Numbered from the stretch's first letter, positions 43,087 to 52,691 are shown. The stretch: DNA of 64,000 bases from an uncultured Litoreibacter sp. (GCF_947487515.1 NZ_CANKWO010000004.1:62001-126000), one strand, 5' to 3'. Notes: generated from the letters alone by a model not told the origin. Translations and numbers: made by a program.

Positions 43087-43674
43087 TCACCGTGCGTAGG
43101 CGGCTTCTCGCTCTGCCTCACTCAAGACAACGGGTTTCACCACAGAGCGCCCGTCTTCGCCAAAGAACGGCGTGTTCTTCCACGTCCCGGACACCCGTGC
43201 CTTTAGCATGTTGCGGATGGTGTATCCGGCAAAGCGCAATAGGCTTCCGTGTGGCTCTGGGACGGGTCCGGTGGCTTGGTCCGGTTTGTATTTGATTGTG
43301 ACGGGGCCCAAGGACTCTTGGTTCGTCAAATTGGCGCTCATAAATCCAACGAACGACAATTTCGGGTTCCCCATTGTGTTGCAAATCGCGGTGTTACAGC
43401 AGCTGGTGTGCCAGCGGTACAGCCCTTTGGGGGCCAGTTGCAGGACTGCCAATTTATCCGCCCCAGCGGTGATTTCGACCTGTGACGGCTGGGTTTGATA
43501 CAGATCGGTTCCGCCCGAGCTGTCCAGAATGTGGTCCTCTTGATTGAGGTGATGGGCAAAGGCGCGGCAGTCTTTGCAATAGCACATGGCGTGATTGCAC
43601 GAAGAGGCACTCGGGCCATGAATGACGGCTTGAAATTCGCCACATTGGCAGGACAGGGTCAATTGAGGGGTCAT
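43087..43674 (-). CDS. DUF6151-like / GFA-fold zinc protein
   Basis: 195 residues from the ATG at 43674 (MTPQLTLSCQCGEFQAVI); the frame extends to 43722. The CQCG, CYCKDC and HTSCCNTAICN motifs resemble the zinc-binding cysteines of GFA/CENP-V-type folds and the DUF6151 family. The function is unknown. Lies between murD and ftsW, on the opposite strand. Confidence 0.78.
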   Translation of the reverse strand: MTPQLTLSCQCGEFQAVIHGPSASSCNHAMCYCKDCRAFAHHLNQEDHILDSSGGTDLYQTQPSQVEITAGADKLAVLQLAPKGLYRWHTSCCNTAICNTMGNPKLSFVGFMSANLTNQESLGPVTIKYKPDQATGPVPEPHGSLLRFAGYTIRNMLKARVSGTWKNTPFFGEDGRSVVKPVVLSEAEREAAYAR

Positions 43675-43829
43675 TCGTTTGCTCCGTTCGTGGATATCAA
43701 CATCATGACAACCGGCGCGCATCCGCGCAATTCCAAAACTTGAGGCTGGATTGCCGCAGCTTTTGCCGCTAACATTGGCGAATAGACCCGAAAAATCGGG
43801 CGATTGAGGCAGTTAAGGCGGTAATTCTC

Positions 43830-44999
43830 ATGACTGAGATGGTGTATGGCACCGCTCTGGTGCAACCAGGCGAGCCAATTTTACCCAAATGGTGGCGTAC
43901 GTTGGATCGCTGGTCGATGACCTGCGTCTTCGCATTGTTTGGGATCGGACTCTTGCTGGGGTTGGCCGCGTCGCCGCCCTTGGCCGAGAAAAACGGCCTT
44001 GATCCTTTCCATTACGTATCACGTCAGGCCTTCTTTGGCTGTGTTGCGATGATGACGATGATCGCGGTGTCGATGATGTCGACCTTGATGGTGCGCCGCT
44101 TGGCGACCTTGATGTTTCTGGCCACGCTTGTGGCTTTGGTTATGTTGCCTGTGTTCGGGACGGATTTTGGCAAAGGGGCCACGCGCTGGTATTCGCTGGG
44201 CTTTGCCTCGGTGCAGCCGTCGGAGTTCCTCAAGCCTGTGTTTATCGTCACCTCCGCGTGGTTGATCGCCGGAGGTCAGGAGATCAACGGCCCGCCCGGC
44301 AAGCTTTATTCCTTCCTTCTTACTCTGGTGGTGGTGGGTTTTCTGGCGATGCAGCCCGACTTTGGCCAAGCCTGCTTGGTGCTGTTTAGCTGGGGCGTGG
44401 TGTATTTCGTTGCTGGCGCGCCGATGATCTTGTTGGCGGGCATGGCCGGTGCGGTGGTCTTCGCAGGCCTGACGGCGTATTCGCTGTCCGAGCACTTTGC
44501 CCGTCGTATCGATGGTTTCTTGACCGCCGAGGTCGATCCAACCACCCAATTGGGCTATGCCACAAACGCCATTCGCGAAGGTGGATACTTCGGTGTCGGC
44601 GTCGGCGAAGGCTCGGTGAAATGGTCCCTGCCTGATGCGCATACCGACTTCATTATCGCCGTGGCTGCCGAGGAATACGGCCTCGTTATGGTGCTGGCGA
44701 TCATCGCACTCTATGCCATCTTCTCGGTGCGTTGCTTGCACCGTTTGATGAAAGAGCGTGACCCGTTCACGCGTCTCGCAGGCACCGGCCTTGTGGCGAT
44801 GTTCTCCATGCAGGCCTTTATCAACATGGGTGTGGCTGTGCGTCTGCTGCCCGCCAAAGGCATGACGCTTCCCTTCGTCTCCAACGGTGGGTCATCGCTC
44901 ATTGCAGGGGGCATTGCCCTTGGGATGCTGCTGGCCTTCACTCGTCAGCGCCCGCAAGACGAGATGCGCGATATCCTTCTGCGCCGCAGGGGGCAATGA
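43830..44999 (+). CDS. ftsW: Septal peptidoglycan glycosyltransferase FtsW
   Basis: A 389-residue SEDS-family membrane protein with about ten hydrophobic segments. It polymerises lipid II glycan strands with FtsI. Typical motifs: [38 protein letters not shown] and the C-terminal [28 protein letters not shown]. Because two minus-strand genes precede it, it must have its own promoter or a long read-through. Overlaps murG (ATGA). Confidence 0.96.
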   Translation: MTEMVYGTALVQPGEPILPKWWRTLDRWSMTCVFALFGIGLLLGLAASPPLAEKNGLDPFHYVSRQAFFGCVAMMTMIAVSMMSTLMVRRLATLMFLATLVALVMLPVFGTDFGKGATRWYSLGFASVQPSEFLKPVFIVTSAWLIAGGQEINGPPGKLYSFLLTLVVVGFLAMQPDFGQACLVLFSWGVVYFVAGAPMILLAGMAGAVVFAGLTAYSLSEHFARRIDGFLTAEVDPTTQLGYATNAIREGGYFGVGVGEGSVKWSLPDAHTDFIIAVAAEEYGLVMVLAIIALYAIFSVRCLHRLMKERDPFTRLAGTGLVAMFSMQAFINMGVAVRLLPAKGMTLPFVSNGGSSLIAGGIALGMLLAFTRQRPQDEMRDILLRRRGQ

Positions 45000-46096
45000 T
45001 GTCTGACGCGCCACTTTTGGTGATTGCCGCTGGCGGTACCGGCGGGCATATGTTCCCCGCGCAGGCCTTGGCCGAAGCAATGCTGGCGCGTGGTTGGCGG
45101 GTGAAACTGTCGACCGACGCGCGCGGGGCACGCTACACAGGCGGCTTCCCCCAAGATGTCTCTATCGAGCAAGTCAAATCGGCCACATTTTCCCGCGGCG
45201 GTGTGGCTGGCAAACTCGCAGCGCCCTTCAAACTGGCGGCGGGCGTGCTGTCGGCAATGATGGCGTTTCGCAAGGATCGGCCTTCCGCGGTGGTGGGCTT
45301 TGGCGGTTACCCAAGCTTTCCCGCCATTTCTGCGGCGACGTTGATGAAGCTGCCCCGCGCCATCCACGAGCAAAACGGCGTGCTGGGCCGCGTCAACCAA
45401 GTGTTCGCCAAACGGGTCAATGCGGTGGCTTGCGGCACATGGCCAACCGACCTTCCCGAAGGGGTGGAGGGGGTATTCACCGGCAACCCTGTGCGGGGCG
45501 CTGTGTTGGAGCGGGCCTCCGCGGGCTATATCTCGCCAGGCGATTACCCAATGAGCATCGTCGTGATTGGTGGCTCGCAGGGCGCGCGCATCCTCAGCGA
45601 GGTGGTGCCTGCGGCAATTGCCGCCTTGCCAGATGCCCTGAAAACCCACCTTCGTGTGGCCCATCAGGCTCGCGATGAAGACGCCGAGACCGCCGCCGCG
45701 ACCTATGCGCAGGCCGGTATCGACGCTGAGGTGCAACCCTTCTTTGAGGATGTGCCCAGCCGTTTCGCCGAGGCGCAACTTGTGATCTCGCGCTCTGGCG
45801 CGTCATCGGTGGCGGATATTTCTGTCATCGGTCGCCCGTCAATTCTGGTGCCCTTCGCGGCCGCCACCGCGGACCATCAAACCGCCAATGCGCGTGGCTT
45901 GGTCGAGGCGGGTGCGGCAATTATGGTCCCAGAAAGCCAACTCACGCCAGACACGCTGGCGGCGAATATCGAAACCATCCTCACCAATCCCGACGGGGCG
46001 CTTAAGATGGTGCAGGCGGCCTTATCCGTCTCCCGCCCTGACGCCACCGAACGCTTGGTCGAAATTGTTGAAACTCTCGCAAAGAAGAGCAAATGA
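44996..46096 (+). CDS. murG: UDP-GlcNAc:lipid I GlcNAc transferase MurG
   Basis: A 366-residue GT28 glycosyltransferase making lipid II. The glycine-rich loops [28 protein letters not shown] and [11 protein letters not shown] are visible, and [14 protein letters not shown]. The start overlaps ftsW by 4 nt (an alternative ATG three nt later is equally good); its stop overlaps murC by 4 nt. Confidence 0.96.
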   Translation: MMSDAPLLVIAAGGTGGHMFPAQALAEAMLARGWRVKLSTDARGARYTGGFPQDVSIEQVKSATFSRGGVAGKLAAPFKLAAGVLSAMMAFRKDRPSAVVGFGGYPSFPAISAATLMKLPRAIHEQNGVLGRVNQVFAKRVNAVACGTWPTDLPEGVEGVFTGNPVRGAVLERASAGYISPGDYPMSIVVIGGSQGARILSEVVPAAIAALPDALKTHLRVAHQARDEDAETAAATYAQAGIDAEVQPFFEDVPSRFAEAQLVISRSGASSVADISVIGRPSILVPFAAATADHQTANARGLVEAGAAIMVPESQLTPDTLAANIETILTNPDGALKMVQAALSVSRPDATERLVEIVETLAKKSK

Positions 46097-47499
46097 ACGC
46101 ATCCGCTACAAAACTCCCGTTAGAACTCGGCGCCATCCACTTCGTGGGCATCGGCGGCATTGGCATGTCCGGCATCGCCGAGGTGCTGTTGAACCTTGGC
46201 TACACGGTCCAAGGCTCCGACATGAAGACATCGAAAATTACCGATCGTCTGAGCAAGCTTGGCGCAACGATCTTTGAAGGCCAACGTGCCGAAAACTTGG
46301 TGAATGCGGATGTGGTCGTGATCTCTTCGGCCATTAAGCCTGGAAACGCCGAGCTGGACGAGGCCCGTCTCAAAGGCCTGCCGGTTGTGCGCCGCGCGGA
46401 AATGCTGGCCGAGTTGATGCGCCTGAAGTCCAACATCGCCGTCGCGGGCACCCACGGCAAAACGACGACGACCACCATGGTTGCGGCATTGCTGGACGCG
46501 GGCAACATCGACCCGACCGTGATCAATGGCGGCATCATTCACGCCTATGGCTCCAACGCACGGGTGGGGCAGGGCGAATGGATGGTGGTCGAAGCAGACG
46601 AAAGCGACGGCACTTTCAACCGGCTGCCAGCCACCATCGGTATCGTCACCAACATCGACCCAGAGCATATGGAGCACTGGGGCGACTTCGATACCCTGCG
46701 CAAAGGGTTTCTGGATTTCGTCTCCAATATTCCGTTCTACGGGTTGGCGGTTTGCTGCACGGATCACCCAGAGGTGCAGGCGTTGGTGGGCAAAATCACC
46801 GACCGCCGCGTGGTTACTTTCGGGTTTAACGCACAAGCCGATGTGCGGGCGATCAACCTGACCTATAAGGCGGGGGTGGCGCATTTCGATATCGCTTTGC
46901 AAAACGATGACATGGTGATCGAAGGCTGTTCCCTGCCCATGCCGGGGGATCACAATGTCTCTAACGCGCTTTCCGCCGTCGCGGTGGCGCGGCACCTTGG
47001 GATGAAGGCCGAGGAAATCAAAGACGCGCTGGCAAGTTTTGGCGGCGTGAACCGTCGCTTCACCAAGGTGGGCGAAGTTAACGGCGTCACCATCATCGAC
47101 GATTACGGCCACCACCCCGTTGAAATCGCCGCCGTCCTCAAGGCCGCGCGTCAGGCGACCGAGGGCCGCGTTATCGCGATCCATCAGCCGCACCGCTTTT
47201 CCCGATTGCATTCGTTGTTTGACGACTTTTGCTCCTGTTTCAATGATGCTGATGTTGTGGGGATCGCGGATATCTTCGCCGCCGGTGAGGATCCGATCGA
47301 GGGCGCAGGTCGCGACGATCTGGTGGCAGGTTTGCTGCGCCACGGCCATCGCCACGCCCGCGCCGTGATCAACGAGGACGACCTGCTGCGCCTTGTTCGC
47401 GAGCAGGCCAAAGCCGGTGATATGGTTGTTTTGCTTGGGGCTGGTACCATCAGCGCATGGGCGAATGCTTTGCCCGCGCGCTTGGGTGATCCGTCATGA
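46093..47499 (+). CDS. murC: UDP-MurNAc-L-alanine ligase MurC
   Basis: A 468-residue Mur ligase adding L-Ala to UDP-MurNAc. N-terminal [22 protein letters not shown] (UDP binding), ATP loop [24 protein letters not shown] and the C-domain [16 protein letters not shown]. It follows murG and overlaps the DUF2484 gene by 4 nt, as in other Rhodobacteraceae. Confidence 0.97.
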   Translation: MNASATKLPLELGAIHFVGIGGIGMSGIAEVLLNLGYTVQGSDMKTSKITDRLSKLGATIFEGQRAENLVNADVVVISSAIKPGNAELDEARLKGLPVVRRAEMLAELMRLKSNIAVAGTHGKTTTTTMVAALLDAGNIDPTVINGGIIHAYGSNARVGQGEWMVVEADESDGTFNRLPATIGIVTNIDPEHMEHWGDFDTLRKGFLDFVSNIPFYGLAVCCTDHPEVQALVGKITDRRVVTFGFNAQADVRAINLTYKAGVAHFDIALQNDDMVIEGCSLPMPGDHNVSNALSAVAVARHLGMKAEEIKDALASFGGVNRRFTKVGEVNGVTIIDDYGHHPVEIAAVLKAARQATEGRVIAIHQPHRFSRLHSLFDDFCSCFNDADVVGIADIFAAGEDPIEGAGRDDLVAGLLRHGHRHARAVINEDDLLRLVREQAKAGDMVVLLGAGTISAWANALPARLGDPS

Positions 47500-47756
47500 G
47501 CCTTTCCCTTCTGGCAGCATGCATCTGGGTCGTGGTGGCGAATGTCTCCGCCATGATCCCGTCAAATGACAATCTTTGGCGCAGGGCCTATGTGCTTATC
47601 GCCGTGGGGGTGCCGTTGCTGGGGTGGGTTACATATGAAAACGGCCCGTGGATCGGGTTGATCTGCTTGGCGGCGGGGGTGTCTGTTCTGCGGTGGCCCG
47701 TCCGCTACCTCGCGGGGTGGGTGAAGCGCAAAGCCGTCGGCGAGACCTCCGAATAG
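47496..47756 (+). CDS. DUF2484 family membrane protein
   Basis: An 86-residue protein with two to three hydrophobic segments ([44 protein letters not shown]) and a basic C-terminus. DUF2484 genes in Rhodobacteraceae sit between murC and murB, as here, though their function is unknown. Coupled to murC by a 4-nt overlap. In this genome an iron-related operon separates it from murB. Confidence 0.85.
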   Translation: MSLSLLAACIWVVVANVSAMIPSNDNLWRRAYVLIAVGVPLLGWVTYENGPWIGLICLAAGVSVLRWPVRYLAGWVKRKAVGETSE

Positions 47757-47927
47757 CGCAGCCTCAGCGTCTCGTAGCATAAGCGGCGCAATCTTGCCGT
47801 TGCAGCACGAGGACCGCGCCTTTGACCACCTGTGCGGGCCAGCCTGGTTTTTCGGTCAAACTGCAATTTTTTCAGTCAAACAACGAAGTCATGCGGCAAG
47901 ATAGCCTGCGGGCGGGCAAAATTTATA

Positions 47928-47952
47928 CCTGAGTGAAAAAGTCAGGTTGACA
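47928..47952 (+). promoter_or_regulatory. Iron-responsive operator-like dyad with adjacent -35
   Basis: CCTGA (47928-47932), 9 nt, TCAGG (47942-47946) forms an inverted repeat whose core is TGA-N9-TCA, the IRO pattern of RirA; a related 'iron-Rhodo box' is known for IscR-type control in Rhodobacterales. TTGACA (47947-47952), a perfect -35, follows directly. It lies about 95 nt before the first gene of the hemP operon. The cognate regulator is not identifiable. Confidence 0.55.
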
Positions 47953-48045
47953 TACCTTATTAAATTACTCAGATATATAACACGTCTAGCCACCCCAACC
48001 AGCATTGGGGAAGCCCGATTATCAATTGATGAAAGGACTTCCGAA

Positions 48046-48237
48046 ATGCGTGATGCCGTTGAACATTTGAAACCCCACTCCACAGAGCGCGACAGCAGCT
48101 CTTTGACGCGTGAGGAAATCGCACTGGCGCAACTTCAGGCGGGGGTCAGTGAAGGCTTCAGCATGGAATGGCTGCTCAACTGCGCCTCTGCACATGATGC
48201 CAGAACACGTGATGCAAGTGCAAGGGAGCAAAGCTAA
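48046..48237 (+). CDS. Small protein coupled to hemP (63 aa)
   Basis: The ATG at 48046 has an AAAGGA site 8 nt upstream. The open frame extends to a TTG at 47947, but that TTG is part of the -35 element. The protein (MRDAVEHLKPHSTERDSSSL) is acidic, with a helical centre REEIALAQLQAGVSEGFSMEWL. The TAA overlaps the hemP ATG (TAATG), indicating translational coupling. No family recognised. Confidence 0.65.
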   Translation: MRDAVEHLKPHSTERDSSSLTREEIALAQLQAGVSEGFSMEWLLNCASAHDARTRDASAREQS

Positions 48238-48404
48238 TGTCTTTCCATTCCGCAAAAGAAGCAATGACGCCGGTGTCGAACATGTTGCCTACCTATTCGG
48301 CCCAAGAGCTGACCAAAGGCGCAGATCAGGCGCAGATCGTCCTCGGTGACCAGATATATACCCTGCGGATTACGCGTGCGGGCAAGCTGATCCTGACAAA
48401 ATGA
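48237..48404 (+). CDS. hemP: Hemin uptake protein HemP
   Basis: A 55-residue protein. The C-terminal half QAQIVLGDQIYTLRITRAGKLILTK carries the HemP signature (I-x-H/L-x-G-x-x-Y-x-L-R-x-T-R-x-G-K-L-I-L-T-K). HemP/HmuP is a small regulator or accessory factor of heme/iron uptake in proteobacteria. It is preceded by an iron-box-like site and followed, with a 4-nt overlap, by the next gene of the operon. It is shorter than most annotated ORFs and easily missed. Confidence 0.85.
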   Translation: MSFHSAKEAMTPVSNMLPTYSAQELTKGADQAQIVLGDQIYTLRITRAGKLILTK

Positions 48405-48892
48405 CCGGCACGTTGGACAAGCGCGGCGGGGCGCCGGTGGGCTTCGTGACGGAGCTGGACGGGATCGAGGCGGCCTCGGTCATCTATTTGCGCCTTTGGT
48501 GCGATGGCCCTGACAGTCAGGCCAATGTCCGCAGGGACTTCATGTCTTCCCTTGGGGCCGCTCAAGGGCACAAGACGCTGAAATCATTTGAGGATCTCTG
48601 CAGTCTTTGCGCACGACACGGGCGCAGGCCCTTGATGCGGCATTCCATAAGCTGCAAGTGCCTCGGCTCCGATGAATCATGTTTTGCAAATTTCATCGGC
48701 GCGGCCGCCAACGGGGACCGCGAAGATGCCATGCTGATCGCAACTTTGCTGGTGCGTGCGGACGTCGCCCCGTTGATCACCTCCCTTGCAACCGACTTTG
48801 GGCTGGCGCTGAAGCAGATGAACCTGCGCGCCCCCAAACATATGGCTGGAGAGGCGTCTCGCCCTCCATCTCAATCCCCGACGTTTCACTGA
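48401..48892 (+). CDS. Hypothetical protein of the hemP/imelysin operon
   Basis: A 163-residue soluble protein with eight-odd cysteines/histidines in the centre (LWCDGP, LCSLCARHGRRP, HSISCKCLGSDESC), suggesting metal or cluster binding. The N-terminal half (GIEAASVIYLRLWCDGPDSQANVRRDF) and C-terminal helix (REDAMLIATLLVRADVAPLI) are typical of a family seen next to hemP and imelysin genes in Rhodobacteraceae, without known function. The start overlaps hemP (ATGA). Confidence 0.65.
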   Translation: MTGTLDKRGGAPVGFVTELDGIEAASVIYLRLWCDGPDSQANVRRDFMSSLGAAQGHKTLKSFEDLCSLCARHGRRPLMRHSISCKCLGSDESCFANFIGAAANGDREDAMLIATLLVRADVAPLITSLATDFGLALKQMNLRAPKHMAGEASRPPSQSPTFH

Positions 48893-48903
48893 AAGAAATC
48901 CCC

Positions 48904-50124
48904 ATGAAATATGCCTGTCTGACCTCCACGGTGTTGTTTGTATCTGTTGCCGCGCCAGCCTTTGCCGTCGATAAGGCCGAGGTATTGAAAACCTATGCCG
49001 ATATTGCCTTTGCGAAATACTCCGACAGTCTGACCACGGCCCAAAGGCTGCAAACCGCAGTGACCGCGCTGGTATCAGAGCCCTCTGCCGCGGCCTTGCA
49101 GGATGCCAAATCAGCGTGGCTGGCGGCGCGGGTCCCCTATCAGCAGACCGAAGTGTACCGCTTTGGGAACCCGATCGTCGATGACTGGGAGGGCAAAGTA
49201 AATGCTTGGCCGTTGGACGAGGGCCTGATCGACTATGTGGATGCCTCTTATGGCGGCGCGTCCGATGAAAACGAATTTGCGGCATTGAATGTGATTGCGA
49301 ACCCGAGGTTCACCCTGTCTGGCAAAGCCATTGACGCGACGAAGATCACACCGGCGCTTTTGGAAGGCTCTTTGCAAGAAGCCGACGGTATCGAGGCGAA
49401 TGTTGCAACCGGATATCACGCCATCGAATTCCTGTTGTGGGGGCAAGACCTCAACGGGCATGCGGCAGGGGCTGGGAACAGGTCATGGACCGACTACGCC
49501 AAGGGGGCGGCCTGCACCAATGACAACTGCGACCGTCGCGGCGAATACCTTGGCGCGGCCACCGAGTTGTTGGTCACTGATCTGGAATGGATGGCGGCTC
49601 AATGGGCGGATGGCGGGGCGGCGCGAGCTGTGTTGACGGCCGACACGACCGCAGGCCTTGCGGCCATCTTGTCGGGGATGGGGTCTTTGTCTTACGGCGA
49701 AGTCGCCGGTGAGCGGATGCGCCTTGGTGTGATGTTGAACGACCCTGAGGAGGAACACTCCTGCTTTGCCGACAACACTCACAATGACCACTACTACGAC
49801 GGGTTGGCCGTCCAGAATGTCTACCTTGGCACCTATGTGCGCAGCGACGGCACATTGGTCACCGGCCCGTCACTGGCGGATTTGGTGGCGCTAAAAGACC
49901 CCGCATTGGATGTTGAAATGCAGACCAAGTTGAGCCGGACGATGATGTCTTTGGGGCGGATCAAAACAACCGCCGAGGCGGGGTTTGCATATGATCAAAT
50001 GCTGGAACGCGGCAATGCCGCAGGGGAGTCGCTGATTATGGGCCGGCCCTTGCGGACAATCGCCCCGAAGCCCGCGCAACAGGGCGGGAATGGCGCACAC
50101 CGCCGCTTTGGGGGGTGGGGTTGA
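48904..50124 (+). CDS. Imelysin family (IrpA-like) protein with a truncated, frameshifted C-terminus
   Basis: About 406 residues: Sec signal peptide (MKYACLTSTVLFVSVAAPAFA), then an imelysin-type periplasmic iron-regulated domain. The signature GxHxxE is present in ATGYHAIEFLLWGQD. The protein reads normally to GNAAGESLIM (residue 379, nt 50040); the remaining 27 residues (GRPLRTIAPKPAQQ..., ending FGGWG) are a di-heme oxidoreductase gene read out of frame. So the usual C-terminal 40-50 residues of the family are lost through a deletion. The core may still fold. The family takes part in iron acquisition at the cell envelope. Confidence 0.85.
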   Translation: MKYACLTSTVLFVSVAAPAFAVDKAEVLKTYADIAFAKYSDSLTTAQRLQTAVTALVSEPSAAALQDAKSAWLAARVPYQQTEVYRFGNPIVDDWEGKVNAWPLDEGLIDYVDASYGGASDENEFAALNVIANPRFTLSGKAIDATKITPALLEGSLQEADGIEANVATGYHAIEFLLWGQDLNGHAAGAGNRSWTDYAKGAACTNDNCDRRGEYLGAATELLVTDLEWMAAQWADGGAARAVLTADTTAGLAAILSGMGSLSYGEVAGERMRLGVMLNDPEEEHSCFADNTHNDHYYDGLAVQNVYLGTYVRSDGTLVTGPSLADLVALKDPALDVEMQTKLSRTMMSLGRIKTTAEAGFAYDQMLERGNAAGESLIMGRPLRTIAPKPAQQGGNGAHRRFGGWG

Positions 50125-50291
50125 CCCAGCAGGTCAGCGGCCACAGCACCTTTTTGCATGATGGTCGGGCGCGGTCTCTTTTGGAGGCGGTGCTTTGGCA
50201 CGGGGGCGAGGCGCAGTCGCAGCGCGATGCGGTGCGCGCCATGGAAACCGGCGACCGTGAGGCGTTGGTCAAATTTCTGGAAAGCCTGTGA
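50034..50291 (+). pseudogene. C-terminal remnant of di-heme oxidoreductase (DUF1111)
   Basis: In the +2 frame relative to the imelysin gene, from codon 50034, the DNA encodes DYGPALADNRPEARATGREW and, further on, RTPPLWGVGLTQQ and HDGRARSLLEAVLWHGGEA, ending at TGA 50289-50291. These are the terminal ~85 residues of the di-heme (thiol) oxidoreductase family, which is normally 400-500 residues and lies between two imelysin genes. The N-terminal ~80% including both heme CxxCH sites is absent. A deletion fused it to the imelysin gene. No own start; the GTG of the next gene overlaps its TGA. Confidence 0.85.
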
Positions 50292-51292
50292 AGCCCGTCG
50301 CAGTGTGCTTGGCGCTGTTGGTCACGCCGGTCGTGGCCGCCGCCGACCCGATCCCCGACATCGTGGATCGCCATATATTGCCCAAGTTCCACCTTCTCGC
50401 ACAAAGAACCAAAGCCCTGTCGGGGGCGGCGCACCAAGAGTGCGACCCGCGCTCTGCGGCCCTGAGGGCGGCTTATGGGGCGGCCTTTGATGCGTGGGTG
50501 TCGGCCAGTCACCTGCGCTTCGGCCCGACAGAGGTGAATGATCGTGCCTTCGCGCTGGCCTTCTGGTCCGATAAGCGCGGGGCCACACCGCGCGCCTTGA
50601 CCGCGCTACTGACCCAAGAGGATTCCATCGCCACCTCTGCACAAACCTATGCCGAGGCCTCTGTCGCGGCGCGGGGGGTCTACGCCTTGGAATATCTGCT
50701 CTATGATGAGGCGTTGATCTCAATGGCGGGGGCGACCTATCGCTGCGCGTTGCTTCAAGCCGTTAGCGCCGATATGGCCGCCAGTGCATCTGCCATCTAT
50801 GAGGACTGGCAATCGGATTTTGCCGCCAAGCTGCGGTCCCCCGAACCCGCAGCGGTCTACCGCAGCCCCGCCGAAGTCCTGCAAGTTCTGTTCAAATCGC
50901 TTTCGACAGGCCTTCAATTTACCTCCGAGACCCGCCTTGGGCGACCTTTGGGGCGCTTTGATCGTCCACGCCCCGCGCGGGCAGAGGCGCGCCGGTCCGG
51001 ACGGTCGTCGCGACATGTGCAGATGAGCCTCGCGGCGCAGCAAGACCTCGCGCTGCGGCTTGCTGGGGATGAGGCCGAGCTGCGCGCCAAGCTGCAGGCA
51101 GGTTTCATGCGCGCACTCTTGCAACTGGCTGATCTGCAGGATCCGGTGTTTGAGGGCGTGGCGGACCCCCAGTCCCGTCTAAAGATAGAGTCGTTGCAAC
51201 AATCCGTTGATGCCATCCGCGCCATTGTGCGCGAGGACTTGGGCCCGAAGCTTGGGGTGACGGTCGGTTTTAACGCGCTGGACGGGGATTGA
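50288..51292 (+). CDS. Second imelysin family protein
   Basis: A 334-residue protein with Sec signal peptide (MKPVAVCLALLVTPVVAAA), GTG start overlapping the preceding TGA. Imelysin-like helical fold (HILPKFHLLAQRTKALS, FDAWVSASHLRFGP, ARGVYALEYLLYDE); the usual His of the GxHxxE motif is Tyr here. Two cysteines (HQECDP, TYRCAL). Normal length for the short imelysin of this operon type, so this gene seems intact. Confidence 0.85.
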   Translation: MKPVAVCLALLVTPVVAAADPIPDIVDRHILPKFHLLAQRTKALSGAAHQECDPRSAALRAAYGAAFDAWVSASHLRFGPTEVNDRAFALAFWSDKRGATPRALTALLTQEDSIATSAQTYAEASVAARGVYALEYLLYDEALISMAGATYRCALLQAVSADMAASASAIYEDWQSDFAAKLRSPEPAAVYRSPAEVLQVLFKSLSTGLQFTSETRLGRPLGRFDRPRPARAEARRSGRSSRHVQMSLAAQQDLALRLAGDEAELRAKLQAGFMRALLQLADLQDPVFEGVADPQSRLKIESLQQSVDAIRAIVREDLGPKLGVTVGFNALDGD

Positions 51293-51293
51293 G

Positions 51294-51605
51294 ATGCCAA
51301 AGACAGGGGTGCGCCGACGCCAGTTTCTCAGCGGACTTCTGGCAACGGGGCTTTTGCCCAAGTCAACTTGGGCGGACGCGGGGGCACCAGTCTTCCTTGC
51401 GGCGGCTGCGCGGCCCGATGGTCGCTTTTTGCTGTGCGGGATTGGTGCCGATCTGGCGATCCGGCTTGAGCTGCCACTCCCTGCGCGCGGCCATGATGCA
51501 GCGACCCACCCGACGCGCCCCGTCGGACCGCGTGGTGGGCTGCGCGGCGGCAGGCGCTCAAAGCTGGCATGGGACAATCACCTCATCCCCGTGTGCCCCA
51601 CATAA
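51294..51605 (+). pseudogene. DUF1513 gene with internal deletion
   Basis: The 103-codon frame begins as a DUF1513 protein: Tat-type signal RRRQFLSGLLATGLLPKSTWA, then FLAAAARPDGRFLLCGIG and LELPLPARGHDAATHPTRP. After about residue 77 it jumps to SKLAWDNHLIPV, which matches the C-terminal end of DUF1513 (WDNHL). DUF1513 proteins are normally around 350 residues, so about 250 residues are missing in frame or nearly so. Start abuts the imelysin stop. Probably non-functional; it lies 85 nt before murB. Confidence 0.75.
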
Positions 51606-51690
51606 ATCCGCTGGTTGGGACGGCGGGCATTGTCGCGGTCGAAGGAGATTTTCCCTTGCCCAAGGCGGGCTTGGGATTTAGCACAAATCC

Positions 51691-52608
51691 ATGACAGATT
51701 TTCCGACGCCTCGCGGGGTTTTGACCCCTGATCGCCCATTGGCGGATCTCACTTGGTTGCGCGTTGGCGGCCCCGCATTGGCATTGTTCCAACCAGCGGA
51801 TCACGATGATCTGGCTGACTTTTTGCGCGACCTTGATGGCGAAATCCCTGTGTTTCCGATGGGGGTGGGGTCTAACCTGATCGTGCGGGATGGCGGGGTG
51901 GATGCCGTGGTGGTCCGCTTGGGGCGCGGCTTCAATGGCATCACATTTGACGGCACTCGCGTGATTTGTGGTCCGGCTGCGCTGGATGCACATGTTGCGC
52001 GGAAGGCGGCGGACCAAGGCTTGGACCTCACCTTTTTGCGCACCATCCCGGGGGCTATTGGCGGTGCTATCCGTATGAACGCGGGCTGCTATGGCTCCTA
52101 TGTGGCGGATGTGTTCGTCGAGGCCACAGCGATTGCGCGCGATGGTCAAAGGGTGACGCTCAGCGCAGAAGATTTGAACTTCGGGTATCGCTCCTCGGAT
52201 TTGCCCGAGGGCATGGTGATCGTGGAGGTCGTGTTGCAGGCCCCTCAGGGTGATCCCGAAAGCTTGCACGCCCGCATGGTTGAGCAGCTGGCAAAGCGCG
52301 ACGCGACACAGCCGACCAAGGACCGGACCGCCGGCAGCACCTTTCGCAATCCCGCGGGCTTCTCGTCGACAGGGCAGGCGGATGACACCCATGAGCTGAA
52401 AGCATGGAAAGTCATCGATGATGCGGGCCTGCGGGGCCACAGCCTCGGGGGCGCTCAGATGAGCGAAAAGCATCCGAACTTTTTGATCAATACCGGCGGG
52501 GCCACGGCGGCTGATTTGGAAGATTTGGGCGAGTTGGTGCGGAAAAGGGTTCTCAAACATAGCGGAATAGAGCTACAATGGGAGGTGCTTCGGGTAGGTA
52601 AACGCTAA
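51691..52608 (+). CDS. murB: UDP-N-acetylenolpyruvoylglucosamine reductase MurB
   Basis: A 305-residue type II-like FAD enzyme that reduces UDP-GlcNAc-enolpyruvate to UDP-MurNAc. FAD-binding [16 protein letters not shown] and [15 protein letters not shown]; catalytic Ser within AGSTFRNP; the C-terminal [21 protein letters not shown]. The iron operon remnant lies directly upstream, so its transcription may depend on read-through or an internal promoter. Confidence 0.95.
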   Translation: MTDFPTPRGVLTPDRPLADLTWLRVGGPALALFQPADHDDLADFLRDLDGEIPVFPMGVGSNLIVRDGGVDAVVVRLGRGFNGITFDGTRVICGPAALDAHVARKAADQGLDLTFLRTIPGAIGGAIRMNAGCYGSYVADVFVEATAIARDGQRVTLSAEDLNFGYRSSDLPEGMVIVEVVLQAPQGDPESLHARMVEQLAKRDATQPTKDRTAGSTFRNPAGFSSTGQADDTHELKAWKVIDDAGLRGHSLGGAQMSEKHPNFLINTGGATAADLEDLGELVRKRVLKHSGIELQWEVLRVGKR

Positions 52609-52691
52609 CCCAAGCATGGACTAACTAAATATAGGGGTCATGAAGATCCCAGACACATAATAAGCCCCACAAAGGGGCAATTGAGGCGGAT

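Noticed and set aside
46120-47355. 411-codon minus-strand frame opposite murC
   Set aside because: Antisense shadow of murC without any recognisable protein signature.
47947-48045. Upstream TTG extension of the small hemP-linked ORF
   Set aside because: The TTG is the first codon of a perfect -35 element (TTGACA); the ATG at 48046 has a good AAAGGA site.
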